Assembly (NCBI GenBank): GCA_905183005.1
Contig: CAJJDO010000031.1
Location: 286,767 to 350,766, forward strand
DNA from: Paramecium pentaurelia
Lineage: Eukaryota > Ciliophora > Oligohymenophorea > Peniculida > Parameciidae
Direction of reading: 5' to 3'
DNA length: 64,000 nt
Below are positions 1 through 12,326 of this stretch, one piece after another. Positions within the stretch are counted from its first letter, which is position 1, and every line of letters begins with the position of its first letter. A program made the translations under genes and the position numbers. A model generated the notes under the pieces. It saw nothing but the letters and a program-made list of their open reading frames with translations. It did not search any database and was not told where the DNA came from.

Positions 1-59
1 ATATTTCTATAATGTCCAATAATAAAATAATTATCTTTTATATGATTTTTCTCTTCCAG

Positions 60-993
60 ACAAGTAAACCTAACTCATATTTTTAGTAACAAATAATACA
101 AAGCAATAAAAGTTGATTAAAATAAACTGAAAGATGCAACTAAATTAGAATAAGCTCTTGAAATTACGTAAATATTTTTATCTTATATTAGACTTGCACA
201 AAATAAACTGTTAGAAAAGAAAAGAAGAGCCTATAATTTTATTCTTCCATTTAAATAATCCAATTACGTCACTACACATTTGACATAATTAGTGACATAG
301 TCAGATGGCTTATCTCTAAGTTTAGAGTCTGATAATTTCTTTGATATTCTACTAGAATACAAAAACTTAGATAAGCTAATTATTCATGATAATATGGTGG
401 AAAATTTGAAATTTTTTCATCTTCTTTTATGTTAGGAATTAGTTAGAGAAATATATATTATATGTGAATCATAAGAAAATTTAGTTTCTCGTTTTCCTTT
501 TTGTTATTAGAATTTTGAATTCAGCTTACCAAATGAGATTATTGAGAATTAACTTTACTTAGGTAATAGCAATCATGCCAATAATCTAAAAGCCTTGAAT
601 CTTTTAGGAATTACTCATGTTGTTAATTGTGCCAAAGAAATTCCTAATTATTTCAGTGAAATCTAATAAGAAAATAAAGATTTCATTAAATACTTTTAGG
701 TTCCTGTTTTGGACTTAGAAGAAGAACCAATATCTGATCATTTTGATGAAGCTTACATTTTTATTAATGAAGCATTAAATAAATAAGAAAATAAGGTAAA
801 TATATAAAATTCTATAGTTTAAAAGGTGTTAGTTCATTGTGCATAAGGAAAGAGCAGATCAGCAACAATTGTACTAATGTTTTTAATGAGAAATAAATAA
901 TGGTCTTTTGATTAAGCTTATGAATATGCAAAGAAAAGAAGAGAAATCATTTCTATAAATGATGGCTTTTAATATTAATTATTGCAGATTTGA
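60..993 (+). CDS. Dual-specificity protein phosphatase (5' end outside the window)
   Basis: The C-terminal half is a dual-specificity phosphatase: the loop HCAQGKSRSAT matches HCxxGxSRS, with the general-acid region (LDLEEEPISDHF) upstream, so it should remove phosphate from Tyr and Ser/Thr of proteins. Some 170 residues before the domain are unrecognised, probably regulatory. No in-frame ATG exists before about residue 30 of the visible ORF. A polypyrimidine stretch ending in CAG at 57-59 looks like an intron acceptor, so the first exon lies upstream of the window. A 30-nt intron (796-825) precedes the catalytic loop; removing it joins NKQENK to VLVHCAQ as in other family members. It has no TGA and is a multiple of three. 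The stop TGA is 991-993, and the next gene converges from the right. Confidence 0.85.
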
Positions 994-1295
994 ATTATCA
1001 TAAGGAATGAACTCATTATTTTTTAAAGTCCTTGTGAGATTATAATATTAATCAACCAATTAATTTACTTATTAAATTTTAGTATAGAAAAGCAATGGCA
1101 TTAAATTTCTTTATTTCATCCATTTATTTATTCCTTTTACTATTTTCTTAATTTTTATGAGTTAACTAAATAATTTAATAATAATACCAATATTTTATTT
1201 TTCTATTCTGCTTTTTAATGACTACTTCCAACATAATGTTGAATTTTTTCTTATAAATTTATTTAAAACTTTTATTATAATCTAATTTCTATCTA
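994..1295. other. Convergent intergenic spacer
   Basis: An AT-rich gap of about 300 bp between two genes that end toward each other. It should hold both 3' UTRs. I see no gene, repeat or structured RNA in it. Confidence 0.6.
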
Positions 1296-2861
1296 TTAAT
1301 CTAATGGAAGTTTGTATTTACTCATATTTTCAGCTTGACTTGTTTTTTTACTTTTAATAATTCCAAGATCATCAATAACAAATGGATTAGTTTTATATTT
1401 TGCATCATGATAAATATCTTTAGGATGAATTTTCTTATTATTTAAATATTCAAAACATTTACTTTCAGTCCTAACTATAATATAATTGAATATTACATGA
1501 ATGCTTAGGTGTATATACTTAAAAATCAAATTCTTATTATGATAAAATATCTTTAAGTAATCTCATTCCATTTATTTTTAAACAAGATAATTCTGAATTT
1601 TCACCAGAAATAGACATTTTTCTTGATCCTTCAGTACTTAAATGTAGTCTAGGTGATTAAGATAGATCAGTTAAATTCATTAAATTTTCTTAACATTATT
1701 TAATATCTATTGGTATCTAAAAGTTCATTTTACTCAATAAAGCATTATTAACAGTTTCAGCATAATTTCTTTAAAAATGTTTATTTAAATATATTTTTAG
1801 AGTATCACAACTTAATTTTCTTAATGGAGAATCTTCTATTTCAAAATCATAAGTAATACTCCTTTCATGATAAAATGATGCCTATATTAATTAATTATTG
1901 TGAATACTTTTTCTATATTTCCCATATAAAAATAACAAATACCCATTTTTTAATAAACCAAATTCTCAAATTCTAAATTGTTATTTAACCAAGCATATTG
2001 TATACATTTCTTTAAGAATTTAATTGCAATTTCATATGATTCATATGTAACAGCACAATTTGATAAACCAATAAAAGCCTTCATTTTTTGAATATCATAT
2101 TGTTATTTTGAATGATTACATAATAACCTTGTTTAATTATATAAATGAATTGATAATTCAATTAAACCACAATTCTCTAAAGCTTAAGAACAAAACAATA
2201 AAACTTCTACCACAACCAAACTAATTTAAGTTCCAATAGCCATTTCAATAAAATCTTGTACTAAATCTATAGTTTATTAGTTTTATTTGAATTTAATAAG
2301 ATCAATAAATTATTTTTCTTTACTCAATAAGAATCTAAGGAACTTTTAAAGTAAAGGATTCTTAATGGCTTTAATTTTAAGTATAAAAACTTATTATCTA
2401 ATAGCAGGATCATATTTCATTTTTCTTTTAACTTCCGTAGTTTATAAATTATCTGAAGTAACAACTAATTTCTGTGAACTCTTAGAAATACTATAAATAA
2501 ATAATATATATGATTACATATTCATATTGCTATGAACTTTAATAGGTTAATTATTGTAAAAATAATTTTACATCTTTACATCTGTTTCACTTTTAGGATC
2601 AACTCTGATCCTGAGATTAGTTACTTTACTTAAATTACTTTCTGAAACTTAAGTCTTAATTACTTCATCTTCTCTAGTTGAAAAATTGGTTTTATATTAT
2701 GTATGCATAGTTGTTCCAGTTTATAATCTTTCCATTTGAGCAATAGATGTTCTACATTAAGGAGTTTCACTTTAAAATTTAAATTAAACAGCACTCTTTA
2801 ATCTAGTAATTGATTAAGGGGATTGACGAGATTTAAGAGCTGAATTAATTTACCTTTTCAT
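1296..2861 (-). CDS. TPR-like repeat protein, ciliate-specific
   Basis: A basic, Gln/Ser-rich N terminus of about 150 residues is followed by helical repeats of TPR type in the middle (for example ALENCGLIELSIHLYNQ and AIKFLKKCIQYAWLNN, then MGICYFYMGNIEKA). A low-complexity C terminus follows. Such proteins act as scaffolds. Two introns are supported: 26 nt inside the last TPR and 22 nt near the 3' end, the latter joining KHSF to RTESKCFEYLNN. The start is the first ATG after the upstream gene (MKRQINSALKSRQS), 26 bp below that gene's stop. No catalytic motif is seen and the exact function is unknown. Confidence 0.75.
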
Positions 2862-2887
2862 TTTTTTAATTTTTATTGATATAATAA

Positions 2888-5266
2888 TCATTTCAATAAA
2901 TCAAACAAATCAAGTACTTGATTGGCAGTTTTTGGTTTGAATCTATCTTATTCAATTAATGTCCTTAAGGTTCTTATTTCTGTTTATAGAGGTTTATCAA
3001 TTGTGATTAATTCTTTTCCTATTTTAGAATTCAAGAATTAATCTAAGATTATAAATTGAGTTCTACAATATTAACCTATTACTTCTTCATTTTATTGATT
3101 GGATTCTCTCAAATGATTTTGGAGACTGACGATTATTTAACGCATTTGCTTTTATAAAATGGCCAACTATCTTTTTTAGTGATAGTTATCATACTTAAAT
3201 ATTGAATTTCTATTCTCTATCATTCGAATATTATTTGGAGAATAATTATGCTATTTCAAATTCTATTTATTCCCTCTATTTAATTTCTATTCTAATCTTG
3301 ATTTATATATTTAATCCATATTCTTTTTAGTAACTAATTTACTTCCATTATTTATAATATCCTTATTCATATGAATTAATGATATTTCATCATCAGGTAT
3401 ACATTCATTTAAATTTGATAAGATATCATAAAATGATTTTTTAAAATTAACATTTCCATTTCTAATACTTTAAAATTTAGGAGTCCAACTATTTAATTAC
3501 TTTAAATTTTCTGATACTTAGCCAGGTGCATTATCACTAATATTACTCATTTAATCATCATCAAATGAATTATTATCATCACTAAAATAGAGTTTCTCAA
3601 CTGCTTCTACTGGAGGAGAAACATTAGGAATAGAATCAGTTTCTTCATATAAATTACCTTCTTAAAAAATAAGTTAATTTCTAATTTATATGAATTATTA
3701 TTTCTTTAATATTTTATATAAGAAAACATTACGAATTTTTGGTAAAAAACAAAGCATTAATGTTTAATAAGTAATAGGAACAAGTTAAAAATCAATTAAA
3801 AATTATTGAATCATAAAACTTTTAGTTAATATTGATTTATCCAATAAAGATAACTTTGTATGAGGATTTATACTGCAAAAATTAAATAAATTTTGATCAC
3901 TTAATTATCTCATCTATATAGTATTCCATTCACTACAGAATTACAATGTAATAAAATTATTTTTTTCTATTAAAATCTCTAAACAAGTTTATCCTTTTAA
4001 ATTATAATGATTAACATCAAATGGCTATTACAATATAACTTAATAAAACTATTTTACTCTTTTATGATCACTAAATGAACTAACTATATGTAATGGAGTA
4101 TCCTTAAATATATCATATTGTGCAGGATTTGCTCCTAAATTTATTAAATCTTATAGTAATTCCACTTGACATTATTATGCTACAATATGTAAATTTGAGG
4201 ATTATAATCCACCTCCTAAATTCACATTAATATTGAATTTTAGTATTAGAGTAACCAAACGATAATATTTCTTTTCAATTGCTAAACTTAATGGTGTATG
4301 TCCTTTAAGATCTATTTAATTAGCCAATTCCAAATGATAATTTAATAGATAATCTAAAATCCCAATTTCATCATAAATGACTGCTATATGCATGAGATTC
4401 TAAATGTATTTTCCAAAAAGATACTTATTTATAATCATTCATGTAATTCAATTAAGTCTCAATATCAAGTGAATGGTAATTCAGCTACTCCTTTATTTGG
4501 ATGAGGAGTAGTTACTCGTTTTGAGAATCTATTGAGAGGTAAGGTTTTTTGTACTTATGCTATCATTTAAGATGTCTCCTTATGAAACAATAACTGCATT
4601 GCTGATAGATTTATAGTTCATTATGTATTATTCAAATGTTAATTCATCAGATATAGCTTCTATCAATGTAAAAAACACTTTCAATTTCTAATCTTCTAAC
4701 AGAAAATCAAATGAAGATTAACAAAATATACCCCAACCTAAACCTAATACTTCTAAAGTCTCATTTAAGTCTAGAATTTGTTTAGTTATATTAGTAAAGT
4801 AATTTTATTAAATATATAATTTCTTTAAACGCAATTTGCATAATGAAGGATCTATAAATTTTAATAAGTTTCTTGCAATATTAAGTGTTGATAGTTTAGG
4901 AACATCATTATAATCAATAGGTCCAAATTATTATAATTAATTATCTTCTAATGATAAATTCTATAATTATGGAGTCTTTTTAAATATATTTGTATCAAAT
5001 TCTTTGAGTTTATTTTCATTTAACATTAGATATAATAAACCATTCCATATCATTCCATCCTTTTATGATGAACTATAAGTTACATTAAAAATTGTTAATC
5101 CTTATCTTGAATAGTCCAATAGTAATCGTTACTATTCATTTTCTGAAGGTGATTATTTGTTTGCTTAGAAACTACGTTAAGTAACAAATTTGACTTATAA
5201 TGGACTTCTTTAACGTTTGTTTTTGCCTGATTGCACGGATAGACATTATTCAAAAGTTTCATTCAT
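2888..5266 (-). CDS. Leucine-rich repeat plus ankyrin repeat protein
   Basis: The N-terminal third has leucine-rich repeats (PKLSTLNIARNLLKFI, LRLKKLYIQQNYFTNI, LEVLGLGWGI). The middle has ankyrin repeats (NLMHIAVIYDEIGILDYLL, GHTPLSLAIEKKYYRLV, DTPLHIVSS). The C-terminal 250 residues are acidic then basic and coiled. Two introns, 4529-4554 (26 nt) and 4400-4424 (25 nt), must be removed to keep frame, and both have GTA...TAG ends. The fold predicts protein-protein binding. No enzyme domain, signal peptide or membrane segment is visible. It lies in a run of five minus-strand genes with gaps of about 14-40 bp. Confidence 0.8.
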
Positions 5267-5291
5267 TTTATATATTATTATGAAAAATTAA

Positions 5292-5768
5292 TCACTTTTT
5301 CAATAAACATTTTAGTGTTAATTTACTTAATGGCATATGCTAGAATTATTTTTTGATATTGGTTTCAGTATAACATCTCTGACTCAATTATTTTTAATCT
5401 TTTTCATCTGATTATTCAAATATAGTAATTAATTGTGTATTATTATTGTTAGTTACTCCTACAGAAGATTATTTTAGATCAGTAACTTAACTTTTAAAAT
5501 CTGAATAAATCTCATCTATAACTACATTTGTAATGACTTTCAGATTTTATTTGAGTATATTTAAATTAAGTACATAAGAATCAACTATTTTGTCTTTTTG
5601 CTATTTGTTTAATACAGTCATAATATGTGATCGTTCAGTTTAAAAGATTGATTCAAAGAGAGATTTTATTTAGATCATGAATTTAGACTATACCAACCTC
5701 ATTAGAACAGATTAGATGTCATTAAATTTAATGATTTCTCTCTCTATTCGTTAAATAAAATCATTCAT
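5292..5768 (-). CDS. Uncharacterised small protein, probably coiled coil
   Basis: An uninterrupted frame of 158 codons from MNDFIQRIEREIIKF to a TGA, rich in Ile, Lys and Gln, with heptad-like spacing of hydrophobic residues. No family is recognised. It starts 14 bp below the stop of the preceding gene and ends 25 bp above the LRR-ankyrin gene, which is normal packing here. Support is the long open frame without TGA and the fit between its neighbours. Confidence 0.55.
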
Positions 5769-5782
5769 TTTAATTAAATATA

Positions 5783-6079
5783 TCATCCTATAATCGAATT
5801 CTCATTGTTTAAATACTATTGAGGGTTAAAAGTGACTTCTTGATGAATTAAGATTTTTTCATCAAAGTTCATTTCAGGTTCACAAGGGTCAGTATATAGA
5901 ATTTCTTCAATAAAATGAGACTCATCTTCATTTAAGCACATTTTCTTTTGAAGTTATGTACCTAAGTCAATTATATCCTCTTCTTAAGAACCAGTTCTTG
6001 TTACAATTTCATAATTGCATTCCTATTGGACTTTTCTACTTCCAACTCTAAAGTATTTTCTATTTTAATTGACTTCCAT
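5783..6079 (-). CDS. Uncharacterised short acidic protein
   Basis: A 98-codon frame starting MEVNQNRKYFRVGSRKVQQE, with an acidic second half (EEDIID, NEDESHFIEEIL, CEPEMNFDE) and no intron. No motif is recognised. It sits 39 bp below SAP18 and 14 bp above the next small gene. No GT donor allows splicing into the following frame, so I treat it as separate. Confidence 0.45.
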
Positions 6080-6118
6080 AGTTGTACTCTGTTAAATTAA
6101 TTTATTATATAAAATTTA

Positions 6119-6645
6119 TCATTCTTTAGCTATTTATGAAATGGGCTGCTTATTTTAACTCTTTGTTTCAATCTCAACCATTAAAATATCTCCTATCTTA
6201 AAACCATGTTCTTTTAGATCTGAATCATCATCTTTTCCAGACTTTACAGAATGTACTTATCCTAAATCCTTTTTCTTTTACACTCCATGTTAATCCAGAT
6301 AGACATTACTCACTCTAAATATTATATCCCTTCTATAAACTCCATCTAATTAATATTTTAATTGATCCACAATATCTCTTAATTTTGAACTTAAGCTAAT
6401 CAAATATAAGTTAATAATTATTACAATAGATAAAGTAATATTTCTTAAGTTTAATTTTTATTAAAGTCTTCTAAAGTAATTTATCCATATTTCCAATGTG
6501 TTCTTACTAAAAATGGTACTTAATGCTAAAATTAATAATCAAAATCTACCTTATCTTTATCATTTTGATTTCTATTATCTCTAAATCGTCCATATCTTCC
6601 ATGAATTCCTTCTACTTTTATTTGATCCTTTTTATTCGATGCCAT
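6119..6645 (-). CDS. SAP18-like protein
   Basis: The sequence matches the ubiquitin-like SAP18 fold, a subunit of the Sin3-histone deacetylase and ASAP/exon-junction splicing complexes. Recognisable pieces in order: PFLVRTHWKYGQITLEDF; SSKLRDIVDQLKYQL; a GKDDDSDLKEHGFKIGD segment equivalent to the family's conserved DDS...L....F.IGD; and ILMVEIET at the end. One 29-nt intron (about residue 50) is needed. Length (about 165 aa) fits the family. A basic N-terminal extension (MASNKKDQIKVEGIHGRYGR) precedes it. An RNPS1-like gene, whose product joins SAP18 in the ASAP complex of other eukaryotes, lies near 60 kb. Confidence 0.85.
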
Positions 6646-6984
6646 ATTAATGTATTAAATAAAAAAATAAATTTATAAAATTATTTCTTTAGAATTAAGG
6701 ATTGTTTATCTACTTATCTATTTATCATTTATTATTCATTATCTACTTATAATTATAATTTTCTTAAATGCTTTAATATTATTTTGTACAATAATATATA
6801 ATAAATTTGATATCATAAAAGTTATATATGATATAAATACATACTTAAAATATTAGAAATACATTAATAATAATATTATTTCATTTATAATTATCTATAA
6901 AATAAAAGGAATAGAATTAATTAGGAATTAAATTGATTATAAACTTTGAGAATTTAATAATATAGAAATTTTAATTTATTTTAT
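6646..6984. promoter_or_regulatory. Divergent promoter region
   Basis: About 340 bp between two genes starting away from each other (SAP18-like and the TPR-SET gene). It is very AT-rich with many TATA-like stretches and must carry both promoters, but no specific element stands out. Confidence 0.5.
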
Positions 6985-8916
6985 ATGCCTCCGAAAAGTA
7001 GAAGATTAGAGTTAAATTCAAATCAACTCAAAGTATTTTTTATGATCTATTAATTAAGGAAGAAGGAAATACTGCTTTCCTTAACAGATAATATAGTAAA
7101 GCAATTATCTTATACTCTAAAGCTTTATGTATTAAGATTTTATAAATAATTTTTAGAGTTGGAAGAGAACCCTATATTCTACAATAATCGTTCTTAAGCT
7201 TATTTATAGACAGATGAACTAGAATTGGCTTTATAAGATTGTAATAAAGCATTGCAATTGAATCCAAGTTATGTTAAAGCTACCACTAATAAGGCATAAG
7301 TGTTATATGAGATGGGTTATCTTCAAGTATATGTCCAAACTTATTGTTATTTAGGAAGCAATTGAATGTTTGTAGAGTATAAATAATCACACTCCAGAAA
7401 GTGAATTATTACTCAATTAATATTATTCATAATCTCTCAAAGTAAAACTGATATCACATCAAGACTTTATTAGATTAAGAAGAATTAGAACGTTAGAAGA
7501 GACTATTAGAATGGTTGAAAATAGGAAAAGCCATATTTCCAAAAATTAAAATTGAATGTTATTCAGAAGATTATCGCGGTGTTAATGCAAAATAAACTAT
7601 AAATGCTAAAGAGTTAATTCTCTTTATTCCTAAATCTCATATGATAACTTTGGAAATGGCTAAAGAAACATCTTTGGCTAAAAAAATGATATAATTCAGA
7701 CTAGATTTACTTTCACCAAAACATTCATTTCTATCCACTTTCTTACTATAAGAGAAATTCAGACCCAATTCTTTTTGGAAACCATACATAGATATATTAC
7801 CATCATCCTATCCATCATTTCCCATATTCTTTAATAATAATGATTTAGAATGGCTCAAAGGTTCTTAATTTTTAAGTACTTTTTATTATTTAATATAAAT
7901 TAGAATAAATAAAAGATAAATTATCTGATCTTAAAAAAGATTACAATGATATATGTAATGTTGTCCCTGAATTCACATAATTTTAATTTCATGAATTTTG
8001 TTGGGCAAGAATGACAGCTAGTAGCAGAATATTTGGTATAAACATAAATGGTGTTAAAACAGATGCTTTTGTACCATTAGCAGATATGCTTAATCATAAA
8101 AGACCAAAATTAACATCTTGGTGTTATTCTGATGAGAAATAAGGATTTATTATAGAAACAGATGAAAAAATAGAAAGAGGATAAATGATATTTGATAGTT
8201 ATGGAAGGAAATGCAATTCAAGATTTTTATTAAATTATGGTTTTGTAGTTGAAGAGAATGATGCAAATGAAGTTGTTGTTATTGTTGAAACAGATTAAAA
8301 TGATCCACTTTTATAATTAAAAGAAGAATCAATTAAAGAATCATTATAATGGCCTAAAACATTTAGATTGATGATGGATACTGATGGTAATTATATAATA
8401 TTAAATCTTCCTAGAAACTACAGTAATGGAATTTATGAGTTATATCAGATTTTTAGTGATTAGAGATGAAACTCAACTTAAATTATTATTAAATTAAAGA
8501 GGCTCCATAAATTTTAAATCTACTAAAACATAACCTATAGGAATATATAATGAATTAGAAATGTGGAAAATGATTGGCAGAATATGTAAAAAAGCTTTAA
8601 AATAATACCCAACTACATTTGAAGTAATATTATTAAACAATATTATTTAGTAAGATTAAGAAATTTTATAAATTTGTGAGTTGACTACAAATTAAAGAAA
8701 TTGTTTGATTTTAAGGATGGGAGAAAAAGAAATACTTAAATTTTATTATTAATTTAGTGAAAAAATGAAATAACTTTTAAGTAATTTTAATTAATTAGTA
8801 TTTTATATAACATTAAAATATAGGAAATCAATATATTCATCTCCAAAGAAGAAAACTGCAAATACTTAAACTATATAAATAAAGTTATTATGTTTTAAAA
8901 TTAGAATGATTAATGA
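6985..8916 (+). CDS. TPR and SET domain protein methyltransferase
   Basis: After splicing, the N terminus forms a TPR unit: LKEEGNTAFLNRQYSKAII, YNNRSQAYLQTDELELALQD, CNKALQLNPSYVKA. A SET domain of the Rubisco-LSMT/SETD3/SETD6 class follows, with FVPLADMLNHKRPKLTSW, then FDSYGRKCNSRFLLNYGF holding the conserved NH and SYG...N..LL.YGF residues. A C-terminal substrate-binding-like region (ETTVMEFMSYIRFLVIRD) completes it. It probably transfers methyl groups to lysine or histidine of a protein recruited by the TPR. At least seven introns of 22-28 nt are inferred because each restores a conserved frame. It converges on TTC27. Confidence 0.85.
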
Positions 8917-8965
8917 AATTATTGATGTTTAATAAATTATTAATATACATCCATAAAAATTATAT

Positions 8966-11345
8966 TCACAAATTTATTTTTTTTTCCAAAATTGTTTCTA
9001 ATCTACTCTTTTATTATGAAATATATAGAGTAACATTTTTTATAGTCTCTTCATCTTTTATTAATTAAATATCTTTGTTTAAGGATGTTAATTATATGAC
9101 TAAAGATTGACAAATTTATCTAAAATTAATATATATATATATATAAATTACATATCTCTTTCCCAATTAAGAATTTAAAGCATTTAACAACTTTTTAATC
9201 TATATTAAACTATATCATTATAATAAGGTTGCAAATCAACTATTTATTTTTGTTCTAATTCTGCTGTTCTTTAATCATAAATTATAAGTAATTCAGTATA
9301 TTTTGCTAGACCTTCCCATATATAGTATTTTTATCCAATTTCTTTAGCCAAATATTCATACAATTTTAAAATTCTTTTTTTATTAATATTTGATTAAATT
9401 ATATTATCTTAATTCAATTAATCAGTTTAATAGGCAAATGTTTATGTAATCTTTTATATTATTTATTCATCTATTAATTCTCTATGATCTAATTACACAA
9501 GTTTTTCGATACATGAGTAAAATCTAACAAATTTCTTATTCCTTAAAGAAACTCCCATTAAATTACTCCATAATCTCCAATCTGTACTAGCATATTTAAC
9601 TCCTTATTCTAAAGCAGATTATGCTTCACTGAATTTTTTCAAGGAAACCAAACAAGATGAAATATTACCCCAAATTTCTCCATCATTTTCATTTATTCTA
9701 ACAGCTTCACCTAATGATTTTATTGCCTCTTCCAATTTATTCAATCTCATATAAGCACATCCCATAATATACCATGATTTTTAATGATATGAATTAATCT
9801 TAACAGCTTTTCTGTAAGATTTAATAGATTTTTCATAGTTTTTTTCTTTAAAGAAATAATATTCTCCCAAAGATCTTTATGCTCTAGCAAATCTTTTTTT
9901 AGAATCCTTCCAAGCTTCTTTTAAAATTTTAGGATCTTATTTAATTTCTCCTGTAATACATTTCATTTTAACTGTACCAAATCCTTTTGCTGTTATTTAT
10001 TCTATTTCTTTAAGAGCTCTTTATGTATCACCAGTACCTACAATACATTCTACACATTCTTCCCACATTTCTAATCTAGCAAATATCTCATAACCACTTG
10101 ACATCATTCCTACTTTCATCCATTATTCACCTAAGATTCCACTTAAAGTATAATAATCTGGATAATTTGAATAAAATAAATTCAATGCTTTTAAATCGGA
10201 GTCTGGTTAAATTTCATTAAATTAATCAACAAGGGTCTGCATTTGAATCAAGGCTCTTTCCATTCTCTTTAGATGATTAAATTCATTTAAAGATCTTAAC
10301 ATTAAACCCTATGAATAGACAATCCAACTATTAGATTTATCAAGCATCAAATTTAAGTAAGCTTAAACTTATTATTAAAGTATTTCATCATTAGGTAAAG
10401 TCTTTCTATAATGATGTATTAATCCTAATAAAATAATTTATTCTTCTAATGACAATGAATCCAATTTGATTTCTCCATCAACGACTGGCTTATCAAATAA
10501 AATGGATTCCTCTTCTAAATTTACTTCTTATGGAGCATATTATTAAAGAACTTCTTGTACTTTTGGCAATTCTCTAACTATATTAAAATATGTATTTTAG
10601 TAATACTTTCTTTTTCTACACTTTCCTAATCTATTATTTAAGCAACTAATTAAGGAAGTTTTTCTTCTTGAAATTTAGTTTTCTTACCTAATTTACCAGT
10701 TAATTCAAATCTAACTTTTAGTAATTACTATAAATTATATTATTTTGTTACTTATGCTTTTAACAAACACAAATCTGCTTCTTAATATTTGTAGTAATAA
10801 TTATAAATATAAGACAATTCTGTATATAATTTAGCTTATTCATTGCAACATAAAGGATAATTATCAAGAAACTCTTAAAATGAATTTAAACTTTCATCCT
10901 TTAATTATTATACAGGGTTATCTAGAAATTAATTATGCATAAAATTAAGTCTAGCCCACCATAATTAAAAAATTGGATTAGTATTATGCAATAATTCAAG
11001 AATGTGTTTGCAAACTAGAAATAGATGTTTAAGTTAAATCACTCTCTTAAATAGTTCACCACAACATTATAACTTATTTAAGATATCTATTATATAGTCT
11101 ATAGATTTTACATTCTTAATTAGCTTATGAGTAATAGATTTCATATTCTGAAACTCTACTAATCTAATTAATAAGTGGTAATAATTCGATTAATCCAAGA
11201 TCTTAAAATTATTCTTAACTTATTTGATTGGTTTAACATTTAGGAATGATTTGTTTGGTTAATAAACTTTCTATATGCAACTTTCTATCAGTATTTTAAT
11301 AGTGATATGACGGTCCTGTAAAATTCTCTTTTATAAAAAGACCAT
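8966..11345 (-). CDS. TTC27: TTC27-like tetratricopeptide protein
   Basis: The C-terminal half shows the TTC27/Emw1 arrangement: RFARAQRSLGEYYFFKEKNY, KSWYIMGCAYMRLNKLEEA, EIWGNISSCLVSLKKFSEA, DWRLWSNLMGVSLRNKKFVR. The N-terminal half has the family's WWARLNFMHNQFL and RFELTGKLGKKTKFQ segments. TTC27 is a conserved TPR protein whose yeast homologue is needed for cell-wall integrity; its biochemical role is poorly known. Two introns (29 and about 32 nt) are supported. Only one ATG (11345) lies between the upstream in-frame TGA and the conserved region. It is divergent from UTP11 with 204 bp between starts. Confidence 0.88.
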
Positions 11346-11549
11346 AAAGTATGTAAAATATATCAAAAACAATTTATTTGTGTTAAGTTTAAAGTATATT
11401 CATGCAACACTATTTAATGATGTTTAAAGCCTGATCATTTATATTGTCTGTAAAAAATAGTATTACTTTGAGTCCTGTACCTAAATGGCCTTTGTTAAAC
11501 AATTACTATAAATTATATTCACACTTAATTTCCATTATAAAATTAATTA

Positions 11550-12294
11550 ATGTCTAATTTTACAAATGCTAAACCATAAAGAAAATATAGAGAAAGAGCT
11601 TAACCTGTAATTGCAAATCTTATGAATTAAATAGACAGCTAGATAATTTCTTGGTATTTTAGAAAAGCATGGTGATTATAAAAAGAGAGCAATAAATTAT
11701 TAAAGAAAAAAAGAATAATTACAAAAATTATAATTGAAGGCTGCTTTAAAAAATAAAGATGAATTTAATTTTAGAATGCTTAAGAGTAAAATTAAGGATG
11801 GTGTAGTGTATGAAGATTAAAATGAGAGTAGTGGTGATGAATAAGAAATCCTTAAATAAATTAAAACTCAAAATTAAAATTTACTTAAAGCATCTATTTA
11901 ACAAAAAGAAAAAGTAAAAATATTTATTAATCAAATTATTAGTTAACAGAGAAACTTAAATAAGATTTAGCAATGGTATAATTTGAGTAACCTACACACA
12001 AATTCTTTTTGAAAGAAGCTAGAAAAAAGAGTTTTGATTAAGTTGAAGATAAATTATAAGGTGAAGCATAATAATCTATTCCTAATTCTGAATTAACTTA
12101 AAAGATAAATAAATTAACTGACACATTATATGAGAAAGAGAGATTGAAACGATTTTATGTAGCAATTACAAAATCAAAAACTAAAGTATATTTTTATAAT
12201 TCATATTAATTAGGATAATGTAACAGCTAAACCTCACTAAAGAAAAAGAATCAAGAAAGGCAAAGGAAAAGGATTATTTGAGAGAAGTAGATGA
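11550..12294 (+). CDS. UTP11: U3 snoRNA-associated protein 11 (SSU processome)
   Basis: The N terminus MSNFTNAKPQRKYRERAQP and the following LGILEKHGDYKKRA, KDEFNFRMLKSKIKDGV and FFLKEARKKSFDQ match UTP11, a small-subunit processome component that acts in the nucleolus in early 18S rRNA processing. The C terminus ends in the usual basic KRIKKGKGKGLFERS run. Three introns (about 28 nt each) restore the family alignment. Length (about 220 aa after splicing) is slightly below the usual 230-250. Converges on the next gene with 32 bp between stops. Confidence 0.92.
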
Positions 12295-12326
12295 TAAATT
12301 ATATGTTAATTTTGGTTGTAAATTGA

